Notes under the pieces: model-generated
Seen by the model: the letters and a program-made list of their open reading frames with translations, nothing else
Told to the model about the DNA's origin: nothing
Database searches by the model: none
In this document: positions 17,847 through 26,302 of the stretch, piece after piece
Numbering within the stretch: position 1 is the first letter of the stretch
Layout: every line of letters begins with the position of its first letter
Program-made: the position numbers and the translations under genes
Origin: Pseudanabaena sp. PCC 7367
GTDB taxonomy: Bacteria; Cyanobacteriota; Cyanobacteriia; Pseudanabaenales; Pseudanabaenaceae
Assembly (NCBI RefSeq): GCF_000317065.1
Contig: NC_019701.1
Coordinates: 2,418,501 to 2,482,500, forward strand
Direction: 5' to 3'
Length of the DNA stretch: 64,000 nt

Positions 17847-20426
17847 CTAGATCTGGCAAACCATCACGGGGCTGATCTCCTGCTTCTTGCCAAACAAAGC
17901 TCTGGGCTTAATTAAGCTGCGCAGCAAGAAATAGATCGAAGCGATCTCACCGGGGGATCGTTGGCGCAACCATTGTCCTGGCCGACAAAATAGCAGCTCT
18001 ACCAATTGGCGATGTTGCTCCAGGGTGACCTGCTCAAACCGTACCTTTAGTTTGGGCAATTCACAACTTCGTTCGCTGGGGGTAATTGTGCCGCGCAGCT
18101 TCAGCCCCACTTCCATAATCTCGATCGTTACGGGCATAGTTTCACCCGGTTGCAGATCCGGCGGCCTGCCAGTTACCTCTACTTCTGCACCAATTTCTGA
18201 GCACATGCTGGTAATGCCCCAGTAAGTTTGATGATTTGAGTTAGCCGTACTAGAGTTTAAATTGGCTGGCATCGCCATAGTTAACTCTTCAACGGTAGAA
18301 CTATGAGCATTATTAGGAGCAATTTCAGCGGTGATCGTAGCTGGATCGCCCAGATCAAGTTCAAGATCGTTGGCAGGGAGAGCGATCGGATCTGGTTTCT
18401 GATCCAGATCGGCTTGATTTAATTGGTGATCTGTCTTTCCTTGGCGATTTGTATGACCATGCTGCTGACCATTTGCTTGATCAATACTTGCTTGATGAAT
18501 ATTTGGTTGTAAGTCTGGTTGAATCAACCTGGCTTCTGGATCTGGCTCGATTTTTACCACCCGACGTAAATTGAACCACTCATAGAGATCGACCCTGGGC
18601 ACATCCAGCATAATCAGCAAACCAATCCCCAACAAGATCAGGTTATAGGTACTCCAGATCCAACCCAGATTCAAGCCTGTGATGTCATCATTGCTGCCAT
18701 AGTCAGATATATGCATAATGCAATTGGCCAGGTTCACCCACAAACTCACCGCCGTCGCCAGAAACAGAAACACCAATGGTAGGGCTAGGCTCCAGTTAAA
18801 CACCAGCCGATCGCGGTTAATACCCTTGGGCGTGACTTTGAAGCCTTTACCAAAGGGCTTGAGCAATGTTTGCAGGGTAGTTGCCGCCACAGGGATGCAC
18901 AGGATAATATCGTAAATTTCGGCGATCGCCACCGATCGGGCACGATAGCTAAACCAGGAAAAGGTGGCCAGATTGACACAATAAACCGGCAGGAAATAGT
19001 AAATAATTTCTTCCAGGTTAGCCTTGACCGGAATAATGCCCAGAAATGAATAGGCTAGGGGAATTAATAAAAATGCCACCCGCGCAAAACTGGTAAACCA
19101 GTGGGTCACGCTACCCAAATGGCCAAACCGCTGCCGCAGGCTCAACCCCCGGATCATAAATGGGTTTTCTTCAATAAAAAATGCCTGCAAGGTGCCCTGA
19201 GCCCAGCGCAATCGCTGCGTTGCCATTGAAGCCATGTCATCGGGTGCGGCCCCCGCACTCAGCTTTTCATCTAAATAGGCCAGGTCATAGCCACAGCCAG
19301 CTAAGCGAATTGAGGTGAAATAGTCTTCACTAAGGGAGCTGGTCACAAACTTACCGCCAGCATTGGCCAAGGCCGATCGCCGGATCACAAATGATGTCCC
19401 TGAACAAACCACACTGCCAGTACCATCGCGGGCAGGCTGAATTTTACGGTGGAATACCTCATGCTCCGGCGCAATAATATTTTCCAGCCCCAGGTTACGG
19501 GCGACCGGGTCAGCATTGTAGTAGGACTGTGGCGTTTGCAACAATGCTAGATTTTGCTTCTGAAAAAAGCCCACCGTGCGTTGTAGAAAATTACGGGTGG
19601 GTACAAAGTCGGCATCAAAACAAACGATCAGCTCGCCGTTAGTCTGGCCGATCGCATGGTTTAAATTCCCAGCCTTGGCATGTTCATTATCGGGGCGGCA
19701 GATATATTCACAGCCCAATTCTGTAGCCAGGGCTCTAATTTCGGGGCGGCGGGTGTCATCGAGCACATAGATTTTTTTGCGATCGTAGTTGATCGCCTGA
19801 CAGCCAATAATTGTGCGGCGCAGAATAAAGGCTGGTTCGTTGTAGGTGGGAATAAACACATCCACGGTGGGATAGTAGGCTCCGGCGGCCACATCCTCAG
19901 CATAGCGATCGGCCTCTTCACTGCGATCGCGCGCCTGGGTAATTAAAAATAATTCCAATGCACCATTGCTAATGCTAAATAGCTCCAGCGCAAATAGACC
20001 AATACTAAACACGCCATTGAGGGGGGTCGCCACATTCAAGGTCGAGAGCGATCGCCAAAGCAAATATCTAGCGTTGAGGATCAGCAAAATCGTCACCATC
20101 GCCAACCGCGACCATTTGATCGGCTCAGGCGAAATTTTGGTGATTGCCAGCGAGATGATCAATAAAATAATCGTTGGTACTGCCAGCAGTCGCCCAGTTA
20201 CCATTGGTGCTTCCAGCCACATTGGTGGATTATCTTGCAGCCATTGCAATTGCCAAAAGATTTGTTCAATCTGGCCAGCGCCACTAAACCAGGCCGCCAC
20301 GATCGCCCCACAAATCAAAATTATTGAAATTAAAACCACCGTAGCGATGCGCGGCTTGAACCAAACTCTGGGATCGGGTATGTCCCAATCTTTCCCAGTC
20401 ACCTTGGAAACGTTTGTCTTTGTCAT
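17847..20426 (-). CDS. Cellulose synthase-like GT2 glycosyltransferase with C-terminal PilZ-like domain
   Basis: The 859-residue membrane enzyme follows the BcsA plan: N-terminal helices, GT2 domain (about 190-420), more helices, then a PilZ-like region (about 710-820). Catalytic motifs are VLDDT (221-225), DAD (271-273), the base in SLSED (363-368) and QRLRW (404-408). The gating-loop motif FKVTPKG (529-535) is intact. All this supports beta-1,4-glucan synthesis from UDP-glucose at the cytoplasmic membrane. The PilZ part lacks an RxxxR motif, and its second motif reads MCSEIG instead of (D/N)xSxxG, so c-di-GMP binding is doubtful. A polar Gln/Asn-rich linker (about 640-700) precedes it. No bcsB, bcsC or bcsZ gene is adjacent. 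Confidence 0.88.
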   Translation of the reverse strand: MTKTNVSKVTGKDWDIPDPRVWFKPRIATVVLISIILICGAIVAAWFSGAGQIEQIFWQLQWLQDNPPMWLEAPMVTGRLLAVPTIILLIISLAITKISPEPIKWSRLAMVTILLILNARYLLWRSLSTLNVATPLNGVFSIGLFALELFSISNGALELFLITQARDRSEEADRYAEDVAAGAYYPTVDVFIPTYNEPAFILRRTIIGCQAINYDRKKIYVLDDTRRPEIRALATELGCEYICRPDNEHAKAGNLNHAIGQTNGELIVCFDADFVPTRNFLQRTVGFFQKQNLALLQTPQSYYNADPVARNLGLENIIAPEHEVFHRKIQPARDGTGSVVCSGTSFVIRRSALANAGGKFVTSSLSEDYFTSIRLAGCGYDLAYLDEKLSAGAAPDDMASMATQRLRWAQGTLQAFFIEENPFMIRGLSLRQRFGHLGSVTHWFTSFARVAFLLIPLAYSFLGIIPVKANLEEIIYYFLPVYCVNLATFSWFSYRARSVAIAEIYDIILCIPVAATTLQTLLKPFGKGFKVTPKGINRDRLVFNWSLALPLVFLFLATAVSLWVNLANCIMHISDYGSNDDITGLNLGWIWSTYNLILLGIGLLIMLDVPRVDLYEWFNLRRVVKIEPDPEARLIQPDLQPNIHQASIDQANGQQHGHTNRQGKTDHQLNQADLDQKPDPIALPANDLELDLGDPATITAEIAPNNAHSSTVEELTMAMPANLNSSTANSNHQTYWGITSMCSEIGAEVEVTGRPPDLQPGETMPVTIEIMEVGLKLRGTITPSERSCELPKLKVRFEQVTLEQHRQLVELLFCRPGQWLRQRSPGEIASIYFLLRSLIKPRALFGKKQEISPVMVCQI

Positions 20427-20870
20427 TCTCTGCGATCCAAATAGTTAAGCGATCTGATCTTTGCTAATCATGGACAAGCTATTCTTACATCCATTGATTC
20501 CTACTCCCTCTAGATTCTCTGGTTTAACCTATGCTCATAACCATGTTCATAACTTGTGGATCTAGCCATATACCTGGATCAAGCCAAAAATTAAAATACT
20601 TTAGTTAGCAATCTATCGATCAAGTTGACCTGATTAACCTCAATTTGCTCAACTCCATCGATCAAATGCCATCTAAGTTAAATGTGTTTAATTTAATATG
20701 CTTAATATGCGATCGGGACTAATGATTAAGCCAGCGATCGCTGATGATTGAAGTAATTAAGCAATCCCCAACTTTTACATAATCTACCAATATCTATCAA
20801 TTAATCCTAAATTAGTTGATCTAAATTGGTTGATCTAGCTGGTGGAATTTGCCATCCCAGACCAATCATA

Positions 20871-20898
20871 CCCAATTCAATTTGCCCAATTCAATTTG
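20871..20898. repeat. 14-bp perfect tandem duplication
   Basis: CCCAATTCAATTTG is repeated exactly twice with no spacer, in non-coding DNA. Confidence 0.95.
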
Positions 20899-21004
20899 AG
20901 AGTTGTGAGTTTGCGATCAACCTGATTTAAGAAAGAAATCTCTGGTATGTCCAAGATAACGGTTGAGATCGTGATTTTTGGGCTGCAAGCTTGGACTTTT
21001 GGAG

Positions 21005-21031
21005 TTCTACTAACTATTTCTACTAACTATT
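21005..21031. repeat. 13-bp perfect tandem duplication
   Basis: TTCTACTAACTAT occurs twice head to tail, with one extra matching base at the end. Confidence 0.9.
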
Positions 21032-21300
21032 AAGTGCAGGTACGGCAACGGGGACATGATAGCGATCGCTACTATCGGAACTATCTGACGAAACTACGTG
21101 GCTAGGTGGAAAATAGATTTAGCAAATTTTGGCGGTCGGCAACCGTTTAGTAGATTTGGCAGGTAGAATGTATAGCATTAATCAGACCAGATATATAAAA
21201 AAGAGCAATAAGAGTATACCTAGCTTTAGAGCTTTAGATTTCTAGGCTAAATCACGGCAAATTGTCTATTGTTGCTTGGGTGTGGGCGAATATAACTAAA

Positions 21301-21327
21301 TGTATTTAATGTATTTAATGTATGTAA
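21301..21327. repeat. 9-bp tandem repeat, three copies
   Basis: TGTATTTAA occurs twice perfectly and once as TGTATGTAA, about 155 bases before the next start codon. Confidence 0.9.
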
Positions 21328-21484
21328 ACGAGTTGAGTGAACGATATATCTTGGCCTAGTTGGCTTAGAGTTTATTTAGCTTGTTCATGCTTGTTGTTAA
21401 TACCCAGTGGTAATATCTGGCTTAATGTTTGATTCGATTGGCTTAGTCTGTTTTCAACTTGCTGCCAGTTCAATGGTGTGACCC

Positions 21485-22381
21485 ATGACTAGATATAGCG
21501 ATCGCCCTTATCACAATGATGTGATCAAAGGTGGAAATACACCACCACCGGTCAAAGATGCAGCTCTGGGGGGCTTGGAAGGAATCAGGCGCAGGTTACA
21601 GGTGGCCTCTTCCGAAGATAAAAAAATATCGGTGCTGCGGGATGTGCTGCGTTATGGTCAGGCTGGTAAAGACTTATTAAAGCAAATTATTAAATCTGAA
21701 GCGGGAGCAGTCCAGGTCGCAGCCTATTGTCTGCTTAATTTTGATAGTCAGGCAACTGAAGTTGAATCCCAGGAAATTCTCGGTGTAATTAATGCTGCTG
21801 TGCAGAGGTCGATCGATACTAGGATCGAAGTGCGGCAGATTTCAGTACCCGCCACACAAAATGATTCATCAAGTGATTCATCAAGTGATTCATCAAATGA
21901 ATTAGCGGCTGGAGCCACTAAGATCGCAAAACTTCCTGCCATTGATATGCCTGCGATCGGTGCTAAGTCTAAATTGAAATCAAAACCCAAATCTAGATCT
22001 GATCGACCTGGGCAAACTCCTCATCAAGCCAATCGATCTAATTATGCTCATCAGGGTAAAGAGCCAAATAAACGGGAGCATAATCAACCAGCCCAGCCAA
22101 CCGCTACATCAACATCGCCAGCCAAAGCGCCCTTAAAACCACCAGGTCAGTCAGCGAGCGATCGCACGCCAAAACTACCGCCAATTCAACCCCGACCCCA
22201 GCCCCAAACCAAGCAAACATCACATTCTGGGTATGATACTCAACACAATGGTAGCCAAAATAGTAAATCTCGATCGCCCAAACTGTCCCATAAACACCGC
22301 AAAGACCATAAAAAAAATCAGAACGGCTGGCAAAGATGGTTCAATCAAACCCTGGGGATTTCTGAGCAGACGGACGAGTAA
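21485..22381 (+). CDS. HEAT-repeat-like N-terminus with disordered basic tail, unknown function
   Basis: The 298-residue protein has an ordered helical N-terminal part (about 25-115, GGLEGIRRRLQVASSEDKK then DLLKQIIKSEAGAVQVAAYC) resembling HEAT-like helical pairs. A long low-complexity region rich in Ser, Pro, Gln, Lys and His follows, then a short amphipathic end with WQRWFNQTLGISE. A run of DSSS repeats near residue 125-140 is encoded by a 12-bp tandem repeat. The tail is strongly basic, so nucleic-acid or polyanion binding is conceivable, but nothing shows it. It ends 14 bases before the tRNA nucleotidyltransferase gene and is likely co-transcribed with it. Confidence 0.65.
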   Translation: MTRYSDRPYHNDVIKGGNTPPPVKDAALGGLEGIRRRLQVASSEDKKISVLRDVLRYGQAGKDLLKQIIKSEAGAVQVAAYCLLNFDSQATEVESQEILGVINAAVQRSIDTRIEVRQISVPATQNDSSSDSSSDSSNELAAGATKIAKLPAIDMPAIGAKSKLKSKPKSRSDRPGQTPHQANRSNYAHQGKEPNKREHNQPAQPTATSTSPAKAPLKPPGQSASDRTPKLPPIQPRPQPQTKQTSHSGYDTQHNGSQNSKSRSPKLSHKHRKDHKKNQNGWQRWFNQTLGISEQTDE

Positions 22382-22395
22382 TCCAATCCCTACCA

Positions 22396-24252
22396 ATGCC
22401 TAACCTCGATCTGAAATATTTTTTTGTGTCGCCGCAATCGCAAATAGTCCAGATGGCAGCGACGATCGCCCAGGCTCAGGGGTTCAAGCTCTATGCGGTG
22501 GGGGGAGTGGTGCGCGATCGATTGTTAGAGCTGTTGGCTGCCGATCGAGTGGCTGGCGATCAGTCAGCCGTAGCCCCAACATTTTGCAATGATATTGATC
22601 TGGTGGTTGAAGGTCAAGCGGAGGCAGGTCTTCAGGTGGCGATCGCCCTGCATCAGCAACTTAGCCAATTAGTAACAGCAAATCAGCTTGAATCAGATTA
22701 TGGCACAGCGAGATTATTAACCTTTGCCCAATTCCAAACGGCGGAGTTATTCTGGCCAGATTTTTTTGGTTTGGGTAGTTTTACTCTGGATCTGGCAACT
22801 GCTCGCCAGGAAACCTATGCCCAGCCAGGTGCGAATCCCCAGGTACAGGCCAGCACGATCGACCGGGATCTATATCGCCGCGATCTGACCATTAATGCGT
22901 TGGCGGTGGAGATTTTGCCTGTGGGCAATGATCCATTTATTAACCAAGATCAAAATATCGATATAGTTGCAGGTCAAAATCAGCAAATAGTAATTGCTAA
23001 GCAACAGAATTCACGTCAACCGGGTGAGTTGATTGATCTCTTTGGTGGCTATGAGCATCTGTGCCAGAAACAAGTATATCCAATTCGATCGGGTAGCTTT
23101 GCGGAAGACCCACGCCGGATTTTTCGGGCGGTCAGGTTCGCGCAGCGATTTGGGTTTACGATCGCGCCAACTACAAGGGACGAAATAATTGCTACTACGG
23201 CTAGTGGTCAACATGATCACATCGGTGGGGCTCGGTTGCGATCGGAGCTTAATTATGTGGTGGCGCATCGACCCAGGTTGGCGGCGGAGATGTTGCGATC
23301 GCTAGATGAGCTGGGGGCATTGCGCTGTATCGATCGCACCTTACATATCCCTGGTGATCTAAGCTGGCAACTGCGACGCTTGCGGAAATGGCTAGCCTGG
23401 TTTGCACCAGAATATCCGATCGTCTCTGGGGCAATTGAGTTATTAGTTGCCTATCTGCCTTTGCCTGATCATCTGCACAATGAGCAACCGATCGAGCAAA
23501 TTAACCAAACTAGTCAAATTAATCAGACTCAGCGATCGCAGCCCTTACCAAACTTACCAAAAGCCCTAATCAAGCAACGCCAGCAACAAATAGAGCGGCT
23601 GGATTTACGTTTGACCGCTGAGCAAATTAAGCGACAGGGTAAACTATTGCAACTGGAGCAGGCTTTAGAAAATCTTGGTCAGGAATATTTGGGTGGTTTA
23701 AATGGTGGAGATGGATTGCTACTTAGCCCAAAGCCTCAAGCTAGCCCAAAGGATCAAGAGCCTCAAGATCAGTGGCAAACGCAGCCCGATCTATCCCTGG
23801 CCAGCCAATTTGAGATCCCGATTAATGCAAATATTAATCCGAATATTAATGCCAACAAAATCGAACGACTAATTAAACCCAGCCAGGTAGTAACAACGAT
23901 CGAAGCTTATGATCCAGTAACGATGACGATCGCTGCTGCTCGGCTCGGCAATATTGATCAAGCTAAAAATAGCGATTGGTCAATTAGTAAAAACAGTAAT
24001 GAAAATTCAACCAGCTTAAAAACCTGGCAACTGCGATTGCTGTGGCTATACCTGACCAGATGGCAATATATCAAGTCTCCCCTCAGCGGCCACGATTTAA
24101 AAGAACTGGGGTATAGTCAAGGCAGGACGATCGGCATCTTGCTGCATAAACTGCGTGCCGCTCAGTTAGATGGCCAACTCAACCCATTTGATGGTAGTAG
24201 TTCTCGTGAGGCGGCGGTTAAACTATTGGCAGAATTCGATCGCAACAATTAA
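22396..24252 (+). CDS. tRNA nucleotidyltransferase (CCA-adding family) with spacer inserts
   Basis: This class II nucleotidyltransferase acts on tRNA 3' ends. Motif A is YAVGGVVRDRL, the metal-binding pair is Asp66 and Asp68 (NDID), followed by RRDLTINAL (161-169) and EDPRRIFRAVRFAQRF (237-252). At 618 residues it is far longer than the usual 400 or so. The extra length comes from a Gln/Asn-rich insert at about 176-210 and a long polar insert at about 360-510 (Q, N and P rich, with INANINPNINANK). A C-terminal piece with SGHDLKELGYSQGRTIG, typical of the family's tail, is retained. Some cyanobacteria split CC- and A-addition between two enzymes, so full CCA activity is not certain. Confidence 0.88.
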   Translation: MPNLDLKYFFVSPQSQIVQMAATIAQAQGFKLYAVGGVVRDRLLELLAADRVAGDQSAVAPTFCNDIDLVVEGQAEAGLQVAIALHQQLSQLVTANQLESDYGTARLLTFAQFQTAELFWPDFFGLGSFTLDLATARQETYAQPGANPQVQASTIDRDLYRRDLTINALAVEILPVGNDPFINQDQNIDIVAGQNQQIVIAKQQNSRQPGELIDLFGGYEHLCQKQVYPIRSGSFAEDPRRIFRAVRFAQRFGFTIAPTTRDEIIATTASGQHDHIGGARLRSELNYVVAHRPRLAAEMLRSLDELGALRCIDRTLHIPGDLSWQLRRLRKWLAWFAPEYPIVSGAIELLVAYLPLPDHLHNEQPIEQINQTSQINQTQRSQPLPNLPKALIKQRQQQIERLDLRLTAEQIKRQGKLLQLEQALENLGQEYLGGLNGGDGLLLSPKPQASPKDQEPQDQWQTQPDLSLASQFEIPINANINPNINANKIERLIKPSQVVTTIEAYDPVTMTIAAARLGNIDQAKNSDWSISKNSNENSTSLKTWQLRLLWLYLTRWQYIKSPLSGHDLKELGYSQGRTIGILLHKLRAAQLDGQLNPFDGSSSREAAVKLLAEFDRNN

Positions 24253-24423
24253 GCAAAATTTGAAATTAAGCAGAAACAATAAACATTTGATAAATATTTC
24301 GTGGCATCACACCCCCTTAAGACAATCAGCCGGAAATCAGCCCCCAATATTCAATATCATAGAGATATAGCATAGATATGCTAAACAACTAATCTGGTTA
24401 CACCCACTCAGGAACAGGCAATT

Positions 24424-25692
24424 ATGAGAGGCGGTATGCGCATCGGCGCGATCTTTGGTATTCCCCTATATATTCATCCCACCTGGCTATTGATTTTATT
24501 TTTGTTGGCCTGGATGTACAGCGAAGGCTATCAGAATGTATCTTCACGGCTAGCGCTCACCTCTGGCCTGGTTACTGCATTTCTGGTATTAGGCTCAATT
24601 CTTTTGCACGAGCTAGGGCATAGTTTGGTGGCCAAGGCACAGGGGATCGAGGTGAAGTCAGTCACTTTATTTTTGTTTGGTGGCATTGCATCGATCGCCA
24701 AGGAACCCAAAGATCCACTCTCGAATTTAGCGCTGGCGGCGGCTGGCCCTTTGGTTAATCTGGTCATAGGCAGCTTTTTGGCAGTCGTAGCTTGGTTTGC
24801 CCTGGGCGATCAGGCTATTCTATTGGGAACCGCCGACCAGACCCAGGAAGTGATTAGTGGCTTGGCGGTAGAACTTGGCGTGGGGCGAGCCCTGGTTAGC
24901 CTAATGGCGCTCAATCTGGCTGTTTTTAATATTGTGATCGGCCTATTTAATTTAATTCCCGCCCTGCCCCTTGATGGTGGACAGGTGCTCAAGTCGATCG
25001 TTTGGAAGATAACTGGTAGCCGCTTTAGTGGCATTCGTTGGGCTGCATATTCAGGTCAGATCATTGGCATTTTTACGATGCTGCTGGGCTTTAGTGCTTT
25101 GTTTGCCCAGGCTCTCAATGGCATCTTCTTTATCTTTGTGGGTTGGTTTGTGTTCAACAGCGCCACGGTGCATCTTCAATATGGCCGATTGCAACAAGCA
25201 TTGCTGGAAATTGATGCAGAATCAGCCATGACCCGCGATTTTCGGATTGTGGATGCGGATATGTCTTTGCGTCGGTTTGCGGATGATTTTTTATTGATGC
25301 AGGAAAAAGACAAACAACCGATCTTTTTTGCGGCCTCAGATGGGCGCGATCGCGGCATGGTGAATGCGGATGAGTTGCGCTATATTGAGCGCGAGCGATG
25401 GGAACAGGAAGATCTGCATAGCATTGTCAAACCGCTCCAGTCCTTGGATGTGGTCGATCTAAGCACCAAAATCCCCAGGGTGATCGACATGCTAGAGCAA
25501 AAAGAATTGCCTTATGTGACGGTTTTGTCTCCGGCGGGCTCGGTCACTGGCATCGTCGATCGTGGTGATGTAATTCGGGCATTGGCTCGGCGCTTGAATT
25601 GGCGCATTCCGGAGGCTTATATTAAACGGATCAAGGCAGAGGGGAAATTTCCGCCAGAATTAAAACTAACTGAAATCACTTCTCAGCTCTAG
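24424..25692 (+). CDS. Site-2 protease (M50 metalloprotease) with CBS domains
   Basis: The 422-residue intramembrane zinc protease has its first catalytic motif HELGH at 62-66 and its second in NLIPALPLDGG at about 177-187, supplying the third zinc ligand. At least four hydrophobic segments surround them. A cytoplasmic C-terminal half contains a CBS pair (about 265-400, ending in LSPAGSVTGIVDRGDVIRAL). This matches the SpoIVFB/Rip3-like group, which cleaves membrane-tethered regulators and may sense adenylates through CBS. The substrate is unknown. The stop codon overlaps the stop of a convergent truncated esterase gene within the tetramer CTAG. Confidence 0.92.
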   Translation: MRGGMRIGAIFGIPLYIHPTWLLILFLLAWMYSEGYQNVSSRLALTSGLVTAFLVLGSILLHELGHSLVAKAQGIEVKSVTLFLFGGIASIAKEPKDPLSNLALAAAGPLVNLVIGSFLAVVAWFALGDQAILLGTADQTQEVISGLAVELGVGRALVSLMALNLAVFNIVIGLFNLIPALPLDGGQVLKSIVWKITGSRFSGIRWAAYSGQIIGIFTMLLGFSALFAQALNGIFFIFVGWFVFNSATVHLQYGRLQQALLEIDAESAMTRDFRIVDADMSLRRFADDFLLMQEKDKQPIFFAASDGRDRGMVNADELRYIERERWEQEDLHSIVKPLQSLDVVDLSTKIPRVIDMLEQKELPYVTVLSPAGSVTGIVDRGDVIRALARRLNWRIPEAYIKRIKAEGKFPPELKLTEITSQL

Positions 25693-26030
25693 TTTTGGTG
25701 GGGATTTTTAGGGGCAAAGTTTTTAGCTGCTGTGGAAATCACCGGTGGAATGGTCTGCTGGCGATCTAGTTTGCTTAAAACTTGAGGAACTTCCCAGGCA
25801 TAAGGACTCAAACCACCTGGCCAAAAAGTGGTGTTGCCATCATTCATATAAACAACCGGATAGCGATCGGTATGGTGATCGTGGTTGTGGGGCAGAAAAA
25901 CATGAACTTTACGCGGCAGATCCTGGCCAGGATCAAGCTGCAAGTTGTCATAGGTATGAAAATAACCACAGTCATGCCCTTCGTCACGTTGCCAAGCGGT
26001 TTGACCATGGTGATGAATTTGGATCGCCAT
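25689..26030 (-). pseudogene. Truncated esterase (N-terminal fragment, COG2819/COG2382-like)
   Basis: The 113 codons match only the start of the putative esterase/enterochelin-esterase group of alpha/beta hydrolases. The segments KVHVFLPHN, RYPVVYMNDG and WEVPQVLSKLDRQQTIPPVI are typical of its first 100 residues. After PPVI (near base 25740) the sequence turns into an unrelated tail and stops. The nucleophile-serine region and the rest of the hydrolase are absent, so the product cannot be an active hydrolase. The breakpoint lies within about 50 bases of the 3' end of the site-2 protease gene, which suggests a deletion there. The nearby IS element is on the other side, and its insertion did not cause this break. 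Confidence 0.7.
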
Positions 26031-26075
26031 AACTACATCAAGAGCCTGAATTTATATGGGCAAATATAACAAAAC

Positions 26076-26115
26076 CCATAGATTGAATGAACTTGAGCAT
26101 ACAACCAATCTATGG
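26076..26115. repeat. 10-bp perfect inverted repeat upstream of the esterase remnant
   Basis: CCATAGATTG (26076-26085) and CAATCTATGG (26106-26115) are exact reverse complements with a 20-base loop. They lie just outside the left end of the IS21 element and were present before it inserted. They could be an operator or mRNA hairpin of the remnant gene, or a trace of an older mobile element. Confidence 0.7.
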
Positions 26116-26302
26116 ACTTGAGGCTTGTGTTAGGCGACAATTACCTTGGCGTCTGGATGACGATTACTTGGCATAAAAAGATGATCGCCAGCAAGGATAT
26201 GAGATCGCAAGTGGAGGTAGGCGTCAACTAGAAAAAAAGAGATCAAAACGGGAAAAAAGAAAGACACTAAAGACGTTCAAACAGGAAAGTGGAACGTCAG
26301 CA

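Larger units (their letters stand above)
20427..21484. other. Long AT-rich intergenic region with short tandem repeats
   Basis: This 1058-base gap lies between divergent genes and has no supported ORF. It is notable for three separate short tandem duplications, annotated individually. Promoters for the glycosyltransferase (minus) and the HEAT-like protein (plus) must lie here. I found no clear RNA gene. Confidence 0.6.
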
